A stretch of DNA of 64,000 nucleotides from Flavihumibacter sp. ZG627 (GTDB lineage Bacteria; Bacteroidota; Bacteroidia; Chitinophagales; Chitinophagaceae). The DNA lies in NCBI RefSeq assembly GCF_000814325.1, contig NZ_JPHF01000001.1:682001-746000 (forward strand). The letters run 5' to 3'. Below, in pieces: positions 1 to 9,642 of the stretch. Both the position numbers and the translations under genes were made by a program. Every line of letters begins with the position of its first letter. Within the stretch, counting starts at the first letter, position 1. Below the pieces are notes generated by a model. The model did no database searches and had not been told where the DNA came from. It was given only the letters and a program-made list of their open reading frames with translations.

Positions 1-1560
1 CTGGCAAGAGAAAATGCACAGAATGTTGGATTAGAGCGTACCTACGATAGCCTATTAAGAGGAGCTACTGGAAAAAAGTTGGTAAGGTTTATTGCTGGTG
101 GAGTGGCTGTTCCAGTTGAGGGATATGAAATAGAACCCGAAAATGGAAGGGATCTGGTAACAACCCTGGATGTAAACATTCAGGACATAGCTGAAAACGC
201 ACTCATGAAAATGATGGTGCAGAATGAGGCAGTGAATGGTACATGTATTGTCATGGAAGTAGCAACAGGTAAAATAAAAGCTATTGCTAATCTTGGGAAA
301 AGAAAGGAAGGCGAATATTGGGAAGACCTGAATTATGCAATACGAGCTTCAGAACCAGGGTCTACGTTCAAGCTTGCAACAATGTTAGCAGTTCTTGAAG
401 ACAAGAAAGCCCATATTGGAAATCATGTTAATCTTGAAAATGGGGTTTGGAAAGTTGGAAGGAGAACGGTTTACGATAGCGAGAGACATAAAAGAACAGA
501 GGTTACTTTGCAACAGGCTTTCGAACTAAGTAGTAATGTGGGAATGGCGAAACTGGCAATGAACTATTACGCGAAAAATCCCATGCAATATATTAATCAT
601 CTTCGGAAATTGAAATTGCATGAGGGATCTGGTATAGATCTCGTTGGTGAAACTCGACCAGTAATAAAAACTCCAAAATCAAAAACATGGAGCGCCACTT
701 CATTACCCTGGATGTCTTTTGGTTATGAAGTATTGGTAAGTCCGCTTCAGACATTGATGTTATACAATGCTGTTGCAAATAATGGAACGATGATGCAGCC
801 CTATCTGGTAGAAGAAATCCAGAAGGATGGATTGAAGCTCATTGAAAATCAGCCGAAAATTATGGTGGAAAAGATTGCAAGTGAATCAACCCTAAGCCAA
901 TTGCGCACATGTCTGGAAGGAGTGGTAAAGAATGGTACCGGGAAAAGTTTGCAGTCTCCTTTTTATAGTATAGCAGGAAAAACAGGTACTGCTCTGGTAG
1001 CAAATGGTAACAGGGGATACTCTGACCATATCTATCAGTCATCATTTGCCGGATATTTTCCAGCAGAAAATCCAAAGTACAGCTGTATAGTAGTTATTGT
1101 AAATAAGCCCCATGCACCTGTGTACTATGGTGGCTCGGTAGCAGGACCAGTTTTTAGAGAGGTAGCAGATAAACTTTTTGCATTGCAAGCACAGCAAATT
1201 CCGGTAAAAACTGCATTGCTGCCGCCCCAGGATAGTACATCATTTTATTTTTCCGGTAATAGCAGTGAATTACGGACGATCCTTGGAAAGATGAAATTGC
1301 CATATCGGGATAGCGTTGGAAACGCAGATTGGGCATCAGTTCAGATGGATACGAATTTTAGGACTGTACTTCATCATAAACCGATTGCTGGTAAAATTAT
1401 ACCTGATTTAAGAGGTATGGGTTTAAGAGATGCCCTTTATGTACTTGAAGAAATGAAAATTAAAGTAGTGGCTAAAGGAACTGGAAAAGTAAAGGTACAA
1501 TCTATAGATGCGGGAAAACCTGTAACTAAAGATCTTTCCATAACACTCGAACTGAACTAA
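1..1560 (+). CDS. ftsI: Division transpeptidase PBP (FtsI), 5' end missing
   Basis: Class B penicillin-binding protein that cross-links septal peptidoglycan in the periplasm. The frame is open from base 1, so the N-terminal membrane anchor and most of the dimerisation domain lie outside the window. Visible are the active-site SxxK (STFK, nt 361-372), the SSN motif (nt 529-537) and KTGT (nt 979-990), in the normal transpeptidase order. A C-terminal PASTA-like domain covers about nt 1381-1557. The TAA stop shares its last A with the murE ATG, which points to translational coupling. Position at the head of murE-mraY-murD-ftsW supports FtsI rather than another class B PBP. Confidence 0.95.
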   Translation: MARENAQNVGLERTYDSLLRGATGKKLVRFIAGGVAVPVEGYEIEPENGRDLVTTLDVNIQDIAENALMKMMVQNEAVNGTCIVMEVATGKIKAIANLGKRKEGEYWEDLNYAIRASEPGSTFKLATMLAVLEDKKAHIGNHVNLENGVWKVGRRTVYDSERHKRTEVTLQQAFELSSNVGMAKLAMNYYAKNPMQYINHLRKLKLHEGSGIDLVGETRPVIKTPKSKTWSATSLPWMSFGYEVLVSPLQTLMLYNAVANNGTMMQPYLVEEIQKDGLKLIENQPKIMVEKIASESTLSQLRTCLEGVVKNGTGKSLQSPFYSIAGKTGTALVANGNRGYSDHIYQSSFAGYFPAENPKYSCIVVIVNKPHAPVYYGGSVAGPVFREVADKLFALQAQQIPVKTALLPPQDSTSFYFSGNSSELRTILGKMKLPYRDSVGNADWASVQMDTNFRTVLHHKPIAGKIIPDLRGMGLRDALYVLEEMKIKVVAKGTGKVKVQSIDAGKPVTKDLSITLELN

Positions 1561-3026
1561 TGGCCATACTACAAGACATATTGTACCAGGTTAAACTTCG
1601 TTCCGTGAATGGTGATTTGCAGACTGAAATCAATTCACTTCAAATCGATTCCAGAAAAGTAGTGAATGGAGCTTGTTTTATTGCTTTAAAGGGAACCGAA
1701 TCGGATGGGCATAATTTTATCCGGAATGCTGTAGATAATGGAGCTATTGCAATTGTTTGCGAATATTTACCGGAAGAACTGCATCCTGATGTTACATACG
1801 TGGAGGTTAATAATAGTAGCGAGGCGGTAGGATGGATGGCTCATCATTTTTATGATCAGCCGTCACGCAAATTGAAACTGATTGGTGTAACAGGCACTAA
1901 TGGAAAAACTACAGTTGCAACCTTGTTATATAAGCTCTTTACAGCGCTGGGATATGATTGTGGACTTATAAGTACTGTGAATAATTTGATAGGGGGGGAA
2001 GCGGTCGCCTCAACTCATACAACACCTGATGCAATCAGAATAAATGAGATCTTGTTTAAAATGACTAAGGTAGGATGCAGCTTCGCTTTTATGGAAGTTA
2101 GCTCACATTCTGTCCACCAATATAGAATTGCAGGATTGCAGTTTGCAGGTGGAATATTTACCAATATCTCACATGATCACCTTGATTACCATAACACCTT
2201 TGATGAGTATATAAGGGTAAAGAAAAAGTTTTTTGACAATTTGCCTGTTACAGCATTTGCTATTTCAAATCTTGATGATAAAAGAGGTGAAGTGATGTTG
2301 CAGAATACCCTGGCAACAAAATTTTACTATAGCCTTCGGACTATTGCAGATTTTAAAGGGAAAATCTTGGAGAATAGTCTGACGGGGTTAAACATGATGG
2401 TTAATGATCAGGAAGTTCATTTCAGGATGATTGGTGAGTTTAATGCCTATAACCTGCTTGCAGTATATGGGACTGCAATTTGCCTGAACGAAGATAAAAA
2501 TGAAGTACTGCGATGTCTTAGTGTATTGAGTGGTGCAGAAGGGAGATTTGAGTACGTTATATCGTCTATAGATAAAATAATAGGAATAGTTGATTATGCA
2601 CATACTCCGGATGCTCTGGAGAATGTACTAAAGGCTATTAATCAATTGCGAAGTGGAAATGAAAGGGTTATAACAGTTGTGGGGTGCGGAGGTAACAGAG
2701 ACCGGACAAAAAGACCTCTGATGGGCCAGGTAGCATGCGATTATAGTAACAAGGCAATCTTTACTTCTGATAATCCTCGGAATGAAGATCCGAGGTTAAT
2801 TCTCAAAGACATGGAAAGTGGATTGAATACAGCTGCAAAGAGAAAATTTATTTCCATTGAAGATAGATATGAAGCGATTAAAGCCGCATTTAGTATGGCT
2901 GCTCCTGGTGATATAATTCTGATTGCTGGTAAAGGTCATGAGAAATACCAGGAAGTCAAGGGAGTAAGAAATCATTTTGATGACAGGGAAGTAATGTTGA
3001 AGGTGATGGAGGAATTAGAAAAGTAA
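1560..3026 (+). CDS. murE: UDP-MurNAc-tripeptide synthetase MurE
   Basis: Cytoplasmic ATP-dependent ligase that adds the third residue of the peptidoglycan stem peptide. The 488 residues match the family length. The ATP loop GTNGKTT is at residues 112-118. The motif DNPRNEDP at residues 404-411 is the DNPR form known from meso-diaminopimelate-adding MurE enzymes, so a DAP-type wall is inferred. The ATG overlaps the ftsI stop by one base. The next gene begins after a 158-base gap that holds no other gene. Confidence 0.97.
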   Translation: MAILQDILYQVKLRSVNGDLQTEINSLQIDSRKVVNGACFIALKGTESDGHNFIRNAVDNGAIAIVCEYLPEELHPDVTYVEVNNSSEAVGWMAHHFYDQPSRKLKLIGVTGTNGKTTVATLLYKLFTALGYDCGLISTVNNLIGGEAVASTHTTPDAIRINEILFKMTKVGCSFAFMEVSSHSVHQYRIAGLQFAGGIFTNISHDHLDYHNTFDEYIRVKKKFFDNLPVTAFAISNLDDKRGEVMLQNTLATKFYYSLRTIADFKGKILENSLTGLNMMVNDQEVHFRMIGEFNAYNLLAVYGTAICLNEDKNEVLRCLSVLSGAEGRFEYVISSIDKIIGIVDYAHTPDALENVLKAINQLRSGNERVITVVGCGGNRDRTKRPLMGQVACDYSNKAIFTSDNPRNEDPRLILKDMESGLNTAAKRKFISIEDRYEAIKAAFSMAAPGDIILIAGKGHEKYQEVKGVRNHFDDREVMLKVMEELEK

Positions 3027-3184
3027 ATTGAATAGGTTTAAAATATTGAGGGCTGTGAACAGAGAAACGAAGGATCATTGGATCGTTCAAGATTTTGTTC
3101 CTCCTTCAGAAATTCTTAGGACGGTTACAAACAAAACGCTGCACGGCTGGACACCGCGCGGCAGCCAGTAAACAAACAACCATC

Positions 3185-4459
3185 ATGCTGTACCACTTAA
3201 TTGATTGGTTAAAGGAAATGGGTTTCAAATTCCCGGGAAGTGCACTGTTTCAGTTCATCACTTCCCGGGTATTACTGGCCGTGATTTTATCTTTAATTAT
3301 CACAACAGTTTTTGGAAAAAAGCTAATAAACTATTTATTACATAAGCAGGTGGGGGAGAGTGTACGTGATTTGGGGCTCCAGGGTGAACAACAAAAGAAA
3401 GGCACTCCAACAATGGGTGGTCTTATCATTATACTGGCCATACTATTACCAACTCTATTATTGGCAGATTTAAATAAAGCTTATGTAAGACTCATGATTT
3501 TCAGTACTATCTGGCTGGGGATCGTTGGATTTATTGATGATTACCTTAAACTAAGGGCAAAGCGGATAGCTCAACAACAAGGTGTGGCATATAGAAAAGG
3601 AGATAAAGATGGATTAGCTGGATGGTTTAAGATATTAGGTCAGGTTGGTTTGGGTCTTATCATCGGATTGACATTACTTTTTAATGAAAACACAAAAGCA
3701 TGGCGGGAATATAAAGGGATACCCGGAAGTAATGAAGCTGTTAAAACGGTGAAGTTCCAGGAAAAGGAACGCTATTTTGTTGAAGCTGATGAACCCATTT
3801 CAACAATTCCTTTTGTTGCCGGACATGAATTCAATTATGCAAAACTGCTTCCCGAAGCACTGCGTGGATTTACTCCTGTTCTGTATATACTAATTGTGAT
3901 TTTTATTGTAACTGCAGTGTCAAATGGAGCAAATATCACTGATGGGCTTGACGGTTTAGCTACAGGGGTGAGTGCATTGATCGGGATTTGCCTGGGAGTA
4001 TTCGCATATGCAAGCGGCAACCTGCTTCTTGCTGACTACTTGAATATCATGTATATACCCAATCTTGGGGAGCTGTCTATTTTCATCGGTGCCATGATAG
4101 GAGCATGTGTTGGCTTTCTCTGGTACAATGCTTATCCAGCCCAGGTATTTATGGGTGATACCGGAAGTCTTACACTTGGCGGAATCATTGCCGCTCTTGC
4201 GATCATTGTGAGAAAAGAATTACTGATCCCCATTTTTTGTGGTGTTTTTCTTGTAGAGAATTTAAGTGTTATGGCGCAGGTAAGTTATTTCAAATATACC
4301 CGCCGTAAATATGGAGAAGGTCGAAGAATATTTCTTATGAGTCCCCTTCATCACCATTACCAGAAGTTGGGTTATCATGAAAGTAAAATCGTTACAAGAT
4401 TTTGGATCGTTACCATATTATGTGTGATTTTTTCGATAGTAACATTGAAGATCCGTTAA
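3185..4459 (+). CDS. mraY: Phospho-MurNAc-pentapeptide translocase MraY
   Basis: Integral membrane enzyme that transfers phospho-MurNAc-pentapeptide to undecaprenyl phosphate, making lipid I. The protein is 424 residues with about ten hydrophobic segments. Family signatures are present: an aspartate pair in IDDYLKL, NITDGLDGLATG, and the histidine-rich HHHYQKLG near the C-terminus. The open frame extends 30 codons further upstream, but that part is basic, hydrophilic and unlike MraY. The ATG at 3185 gives the usual N-terminus MLYHLIDWL. The gene lies between murE and murD in the standard dcw order. Confidence 0.96.
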   Translation: MLYHLIDWLKEMGFKFPGSALFQFITSRVLLAVILSLIITTVFGKKLINYLLHKQVGESVRDLGLQGEQQKKGTPTMGGLIIILAILLPTLLLADLNKAYVRLMIFSTIWLGIVGFIDDYLKLRAKRIAQQQGVAYRKGDKDGLAGWFKILGQVGLGLIIGLTLLFNENTKAWREYKGIPGSNEAVKTVKFQEKERYFVEADEPISTIPFVAGHEFNYAKLLPEALRGFTPVLYILIVIFIVTAVSNGANITDGLDGLATGVSALIGICLGVFAYASGNLLLADYLNIMYIPNLGELSIFIGAMIGACVGFLWYNAYPAQVFMGDTGSLTLGGIIAALAIIVRKELLIPIFCGVFLVENLSVMAQVSYFKYTRRKYGEGRRIFLMSPLHHHYQKLGYHESKIVTRFWIVTILCVIFSIVTLKIR

Positions 4460-4562
4460 GGTAGTATTGAAAAACCGACCGTTGCTGTTAATAGAATTTG
4501 TGGTGCAGTTGATCCTATGCTTTTGAAAAACCCCCAATCCGTGGAAAACCATTATTTTATTA

Positions 4563-5903
4563 ATGAGTAAAGAAATTATCATATTAGGGGGAGGCGAAAG
4601 TGGCGTAGGGGCCGCTTTATTAGCAAAGCAAAATGGGTTACCCTGTTTTGTGAGTGATGGTGGCAAGTTAAGAGAGGAACACCGGAAGGAACTTTCTGCA
4701 GCAATTATCGAGTTTGAGGAAGGATCACATAGTGAAGAAAGAATTCTGAATGCTCACGTAGTCATTAAGAGTCCTGGTATTCCTGAAAAGAATGAACTGG
4801 TTAAAAAGATCCGGTTGAAGGGTATAGAGGTGATCAGTGAAATTGAATGGGCAAGCAGATTTATCGGAGATAGTAAAGTGATCGCTATCACTGGAAGTAA
4901 TGGCAAAACAACTACAACCGCTTTGACTTTTCATATATGCCGGCATGCGGATTTGGATTGTGCGTTGGTTGGAAATATAGGAACATCATTCGCAAGACAA
5001 GTGGCCACAGACCCCAAGCCCTGGTATGTAGCGGAGATCAGCAGTTTTCAATTAGATGATATTGTTCATTTTCGCCCGCATGTAGCGATACTTACAAATA
5101 TAACAGAAGACCATTTAGACAGGTACGATTACATCTTCAATAATTATATCAGGAGTAAATTCCGGATAACGATGAACCAGCAAGCAACTGACCATTTTAT
5201 TTATTGTGAAGATGATGAAGTTACCAGTAAACATATAAAGGAATTTTCGATCCTATCTAACCCATTACCATTCAGTATGAGAAAAGAAGTACTCCAGGGA
5301 GCTTTTATTAAAGACCAGGAAATGACCGTAGTTACAGGCGATGAAAAATTGCAGATGAGCATTTATGATTTTGCTCTTAAGGGGAAACACAATCAATACA
5401 ACACCATGGCAGCAGGGCTAGCAGCCTCCGTGATAGGACTGCGGAAAAACAAGATTCGGGAGGCGATTCAGTCTTTTGAGGCATTGGAACACCGGATGGA
5501 ACATGTTGCATCAGTAAGGGGTGTTGAATTTATTAACGACAGTAAAGCAACCAATGTTAACAGTACCTGGTATGCTTTGGAAAGCATGACAGCTCCGGTA
5601 ATCCTGATTCTTGGGGGCGTGGATAAGGGCAATGATTATTCGCTTATTCTTGAATTAGTGAAAGAAAAAGTAAAAGGCATTGTTTGTATGGGAACTGATA
5701 ACACTAAGATCCATCAGGCATTCCAGAATGATGTTGCTGTAATAGTCAATACAACGAGTGCAGCTGAAGCAGTCCATTCCGCTTTTCAACTTGCTGACAA
5801 AGGCGATGTTGTTTTGTTAAGTCCGGCCTGTGCCAGTTTTGACCTGTTTAAAAATTATGAGGATCGGGGTAATCAGTTCAAGGAAGCTGTGAAAGCATTA
5901 TAA
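4563..5903 (+). CDS. murD: UDP-MurNAc-L-alanine:D-glutamate ligase MurD
   Basis: Cytoplasmic ligase adding D-glutamate to UDP-MurNAc-L-Ala. The 446 residues fit the family. A Rossmann-like N-terminal region opens with GGGESGVGAA, the ATP loop GSNGKTTTT follows near residue 110, and the C-terminal Mur ligase domain includes the conserved FINDSKATN. It is separated from mraY by 103 bases with no recognisable gene and from ftsW by 37 bases, so transcription with both neighbours is likely. Confidence 0.96.
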   Translation: MSKEIIILGGGESGVGAALLAKQNGLPCFVSDGGKLREEHRKELSAAIIEFEEGSHSEERILNAHVVIKSPGIPEKNELVKKIRLKGIEVISEIEWASRFIGDSKVIAITGSNGKTTTTALTFHICRHADLDCALVGNIGTSFARQVATDPKPWYVAEISSFQLDDIVHFRPHVAILTNITEDHLDRYDYIFNNYIRSKFRITMNQQATDHFIYCEDDEVTSKHIKEFSILSNPLPFSMRKEVLQGAFIKDQEMTVVTGDEKLQMSIYDFALKGKHNQYNTMAAGLAASVIGLRKNKIREAIQSFEALEHRMEHVASVRGVEFINDSKATNVNSTWYALESMTAPVILILGGVDKGNDYSLILELVKEKVKGIVCMGTDNTKIHQAFQNDVAVIVNTTSAAEAVHSAFQLADKGDVVLLSPACASFDLFKNYEDRGNQFKEAVKAL

Positions 5904-5940
5904 TGCTTTTAATGACCTTGTCAATTTGAAATAAGTAAGA

Positions 5941-7164
5941 ATGAACCATCTGCTTAATAAAACACGTGGCGATAAAGTAATCTGGACACTGGTTGTGCTC
6001 CTGGCCATGATGTCATTACTGGTGGTATACAGTTCTACTGGCTCATTGGCATATAAAATGTATCGGGGTAATACTGAGGTTTATTTATTTAAGCAGGTTG
6101 TATTTATTGCAATTGGACTGATGTTGATTTATTTTGCTCACCTTATAAATTATACGCTGTTTTCAAGAATAGCACAGGTGCTTTTTTGGATCACGGTACC
6201 ACTACTTTTATATACATTGTTCTTCGGAGTTAAACTTAATGAAGGGAGTCGTTGGATCAGGCTGCCTATAATTAACCTGACCTTCCAGACCTCTGACCTT
6301 GCAAAGCTTGCATTGTTTATGTATCTCAGCAGGATGCTCAGTAAAAAGCAGAACATTATAAAGGATTTCAAAACAGGTTTTGTGCCAGTGATTATCCCAA
6401 TAGTAATCACATGCCTGTTGATAGCGCCAGCCAATCTTTCGACCGCTCTTCTAACAGGCGCTACCAGCATGATGTTATTGTTTATTGGAAGAGTAAGAAT
6501 GAAGCATCTTTTTCTGACAGGGTTGGTTGCAATGATTCCTGTTCTCCTGTTGATCCTATCAGCAGTCATCCAACATAACAGTAATGGTATAAAAGCAAAA
6601 GCAGAGAACCGGTCAAGGCTAACAGCAAGAGTCAATACTTGGGTGAACAGAGTTGAAACTTTTATGTACGGTGGCAACTCTCAGGATGATGAAGATAATT
6701 ATCAGGTTAACCAGGCTAAGATTGCAATTGCAAAGGGAGGAATTGTTGGACTAGGCCCCGGAAATAGCGAACAAAGAAATTTCCTTCCCCATCCTTATTC
6801 TGATTTTATTTATGCGATTATAATTGAAGAATATGGGATTGTAGGTGGGGCTGTTGTAATGTTTGTATATCTGATATTCCTTTTCAGGAGTATACAGTTA
6901 TTTAGGAAATGTCCATATGCCTTCGGAGCATTTCTCGCATTGGCGTTAAGTTTTACCCTCGTTATTCAGGCAATGGCGAATATGGCTGTGAATGTTAATT
7001 TATTCCCGGTTACCGGCGTCACTCTCCCTTTATTAAGTATGGGCGGAAGTTCTTTCCTGTTTACCTGTGTGGCAATAGGCTTGATTTTAAGCGTGTCGAG
7101 GTATGTTGAAAAAAGTGAACTTAAACCAGCTGTGCAATCTTCACCCGAAAATGAATTAAGCTGA
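5941..7164 (+). CDS. ftsW: Septal glycosyltransferase FtsW (SEDS family)
   Basis: Polytopic SEDS glycan polymerase that works with FtsI at the division septum. The 407 residues carry about ten hydrophobic segments. The conserved extracytoplasmic region with FLPHPYSDFIYAIIIEEYG is present, as is a C-terminal segment ending VTLPLLSMGGSS, which is typical of SEDS proteins. Assignment as FtsW rather than RodA rests on its place between murD and murG. Its TGA shares its last base with the murG ATG. Confidence 0.94.
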   Translation: MNHLLNKTRGDKVIWTLVVLLAMMSLLVVYSSTGSLAYKMYRGNTEVYLFKQVVFIAIGLMLIYFAHLINYTLFSRIAQVLFWITVPLLLYTLFFGVKLNEGSRWIRLPIINLTFQTSDLAKLALFMYLSRMLSKKQNIIKDFKTGFVPVIIPIVITCLLIAPANLSTALLTGATSMMLLFIGRVRMKHLFLTGLVAMIPVLLLILSAVIQHNSNGIKAKAENRSRLTARVNTWVNRVETFMYGGNSQDDEDNYQVNQAKIAIAKGGIVGLGPGNSEQRNFLPHPYSDFIYAIIIEEYGIVGGAVVMFVYLIFLFRSIQLFRKCPYAFGAFLALALSFTLVIQAMANMAVNVNLFPVTGVTLPLLSMGGSSFLFTCVAIGLILSVSRYVEKSELKPAVQSSPENELS

Positions 7165-8255
7165 TGGGTAAGAGGATAATTATAGCAGGTGGAGGTACCG
7201 GGGGACATATATTTCCCGCAATTGCCATTGCGAATGCCCTGAAGAAACAGGATCCCTCAGTAGAGATACTTTTTATTGGAGCAAAGGGTAAGATGGAAAT
7301 GGAAAAAGTGCCTCAGTCCGGCTATGAGATAAAGGGCTTGGATATTGCGGGCTTTAACAGGAGTTCAGTGATAAAAAATATAAGCTTACCATTTAAGCTG
7401 ATTAGAAGTTTTTTCCAGGTTCGAAGCATATTCAGGTATTTTATTCCCGATGCTGTTTTTGGAGTAGGTGGATATTCAAGCTTCCCGGTTTTGCGTTACG
7501 CCCAACAAAAAAGGATTCCAACATTTTTACACGAGGCTAATGCATTTGCAGGGAAATCTAACCAGATATTAGGCAGGAAAGCCACACGGGTTTTTGTTGC
7601 AACAGGTGGGATGGATAAATTTTTTCCGGCAAACAAGATCAAGGTGACTGGAAATCCCGTAAGGGCTTCCATAGTTCATGCTGCGATCAAACGTGATGAT
7701 GCATTACGTTTCTTTGGACTTGATCCTGAAAGAAAAACTATTTTATCAATAGGGGGGAGTCTTGGGGCGAAAAGTATAAATGAAGCTATTGATGCAGGCC
7801 TTTCCGAATTTGAAAAAAATGATCTCCAGCTAATTTGGCAAACAGGTAAGCCTTATGCCCAAAGGGGAAAGGAAGCTGCAACAGGTCATACAGGCATTTG
7901 GGTGGATGAGTTTATTTCACGTATGGAGAACGCCTATGCGGCTGCCGATCTGATTATTTCAAGAGCAGGCGCAATGGCTATCGCTGAAATATGTGTAGTA
8001 AATAAACCTGTTATACTGGTACCCTACCCACATGCAGCAGAAGATCACCAGACCGTGAATGCCAGGAATTTAGTGAGTAATAATGCAGCTCTCATGATTA
8101 CTGATAAAGAAGCTGCACAAAAGTTAGTGCCAACAGTAATCGCACTTGCTAAAGACCAGGCATTGCAGAATAAGCTTATTGAAAATATCACACCTTTGGG
8201 TATAATGGATGCAGACGATGTGATAGCAAAAGAAGTTCTGAGTTTAATTGTTTAA
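7164..8255 (+). CDS. murG: Lipid II glycosyltransferase MurG
   Basis: Membrane-associated GT28 glycosyltransferase that adds GlcNAc to lipid I to give lipid II. The 363 residues match the family. The N-terminal glycine-rich loop AGGGTGGHIFPA (residues 8-19) and the C-terminal donor site ISRAGAMAIAE are present. The ATG overlaps the ftsW stop by one base, indicating coupled translation. Confidence 0.97.
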   Translation: MGKRIIIAGGGTGGHIFPAIAIANALKKQDPSVEILFIGAKGKMEMEKVPQSGYEIKGLDIAGFNRSSVIKNISLPFKLIRSFFQVRSIFRYFIPDAVFGVGGYSSFPVLRYAQQKRIPTFLHEANAFAGKSNQILGRKATRVFVATGGMDKFFPANKIKVTGNPVRASIVHAAIKRDDALRFFGLDPERKTILSIGGSLGAKSINEAIDAGLSEFEKNDLQLIWQTGKPYAQRGKEAATGHTGIWVDEFISRMENAYAAADLIISRAGAMAIAEICVVNKPVILVPYPHAAEDHQTVNARNLVSNNAALMITDKEAAQKLVPTVIALAKDQALQNKLIENITPLGIMDADDVIAKEVLSLIV

Positions 8256-8270
8256 AACATAAAATTCATC

Positions 8271-9641
8271 TTGATCAATTTAAATGACATAAAAGAAGTT
8301 TACTTCCTTGGAATAGGTGGAATCGGGATGAGTGCCCTTGCCCGTTATTTTCATGCACTTGGTAAAAAGGTTAGTGGGTATGATAAAACAGCTACTCCTC
8401 TTACGGCTGAATTAGAGAACGAAGGTGTCAACATTCATTTCCAGGAAGATATTGCAGCATTACCTGCAAGTCCTGACCTCGTTATTTACACTCCAGCAGT
8501 ACCATCAGAACATATTGAATATGTTCACTTCCAGCAGATGGGTACGTTAATGATGAAAAGGAGTGAAGTGCTGGGACTTATCAGTAATAATACATTTAAT
8601 ATATGTATAGCCGGAACGCATGGCAAAACCACCACCTCAAGTATGACAGCTCATTTGTTACGTCACACGGGATATGGATGTAATGCTTTTCTAGGAGGTA
8701 TTACCGTCAATTATAATACTAATTTCTGGAGTCATCCACGCCATGTTGCGGTTATAGAAGCAGATGAGTATGACAGAAGTTTCCTGAGATTAAGTCCTGA
8801 TATCGCCGTGATCACATCTATGGATGCTGACCACCTGGATATTTATGGAACAGAGGAATCGGTGCAGGAAGCGTTCATTGAATTCGGCAGGAAGCTGAAA
8901 CCTGGGGGTATTTTGTTTAGTAAATACGGGTTATCAAGATCCGAATCACTGTCTGCCACCAAACATTATACCTACAGCTTAAATGATCCGTCAGCAGATA
9001 TTTATGCAAAGAATATCATCATGCAGGAAGGGGGCTATCGTTTCTCGGTGGTTTTTCCTGATGGAGTTATTGACGAGATCATCCTGAATATGGGTGGCCT
9101 TCATAATGTTGAAAATGCAGTTGTTTCGATTGCAATTGCGAGAAACCTTGAGATTGAGCAAGTAAAGATCAAAGATGCAATAGAGGCATTCAGAGGGGTA
9201 AAAAGGCGATTCGAGTATATATTAAAGACTAAGGATATGGTATTCGTGGATGATTATGCACATCATCCGGAAGAACTCAAAGTACTTATCAGTGGAGCGA
9301 AATCCTTATTCCCGGACAGGAAGTGTACCGTGATCTTTCAGCCACATCTTTATTCAAGAACCAGGGATCTTGCTGAAGCATTTTCTGCAAGCCTTGATCT
9401 GGCAGATGAAGTAATATTGCTACCCATATACCCTGCCAGGGAGATGCCGATCGAGGGTGTTAGTAGTGAAATAATTAGCCGTAATATCAGTAGTGAAAAA
9501 GTTAAACTCTTAAATAAGGAGCAACTACTAAACCATTTAGCCGGCAATTATTTGCATGATGATATTAATAGATTAATTATCACCGCCGGTGCAGGTGATA
9601 TTGACACGCTTGTAAAACCTATAAAAGAATTATTCAATTGA
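8271..9641 (+). CDS. murC: UDP-MurNAc:L-alanine ligase MurC
   Basis: Cytoplasmic ligase that attaches L-alanine to UDP-MurNAc, the first stem-peptide step. The 456-residue protein has an N-terminal FLGIGGIGMSALA nucleotide fold, the ATP loop GTHGKTTT from residue 115, and the conserved DDYAHHPEE. The start is chosen as TTG at 8271, giving MINLNDIKEVYF. An in-frame stop lies at 8253-8255 and there is no ATG between it and the conserved N-terminus, so a non-ATG start is needed. Confidence 0.95.
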   Translation: MINLNDIKEVYFLGIGGIGMSALARYFHALGKKVSGYDKTATPLTAELENEGVNIHFQEDIAALPASPDLVIYTPAVPSEHIEYVHFQQMGTLMMKRSEVLGLISNNTFNICIAGTHGKTTTSSMTAHLLRHTGYGCNAFLGGITVNYNTNFWSHPRHVAVIEADEYDRSFLRLSPDIAVITSMDADHLDIYGTEESVQEAFIEFGRKLKPGGILFSKYGLSRSESLSATKHYTYSLNDPSADIYAKNIIMQEGGYRFSVVFPDGVIDEIILNMGGLHNVENAVVSIAIARNLEIEQVKIKDAIEAFRGVKRRFEYILKTKDMVFVDDYAHHPEELKVLISGAKSLFPDRKCTVIFQPHLYSRTRDLAEAFSASLDLADEVILLPIYPAREMPIEGVSSEIISRNISSEKVKLLNKEQLLNHLAGNYLHDDINRLIITAGAGDIDTLVKPIKELFN

Positions 9642-9642
9642 A

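Noticed and set aside
3027-3184. An N-terminal extension of MraY from 3095
   Set aside because: The extra 30 residues are basic and hydrophilic, before the first conserved residues, and MraY proteins normally begin at the position equal to 3185.
6150-6677. A 175-codon minus-strand frame inside ftsW
   Set aside because: The antisense of a membrane-protein gene often stays open; no start context or domain supports it.
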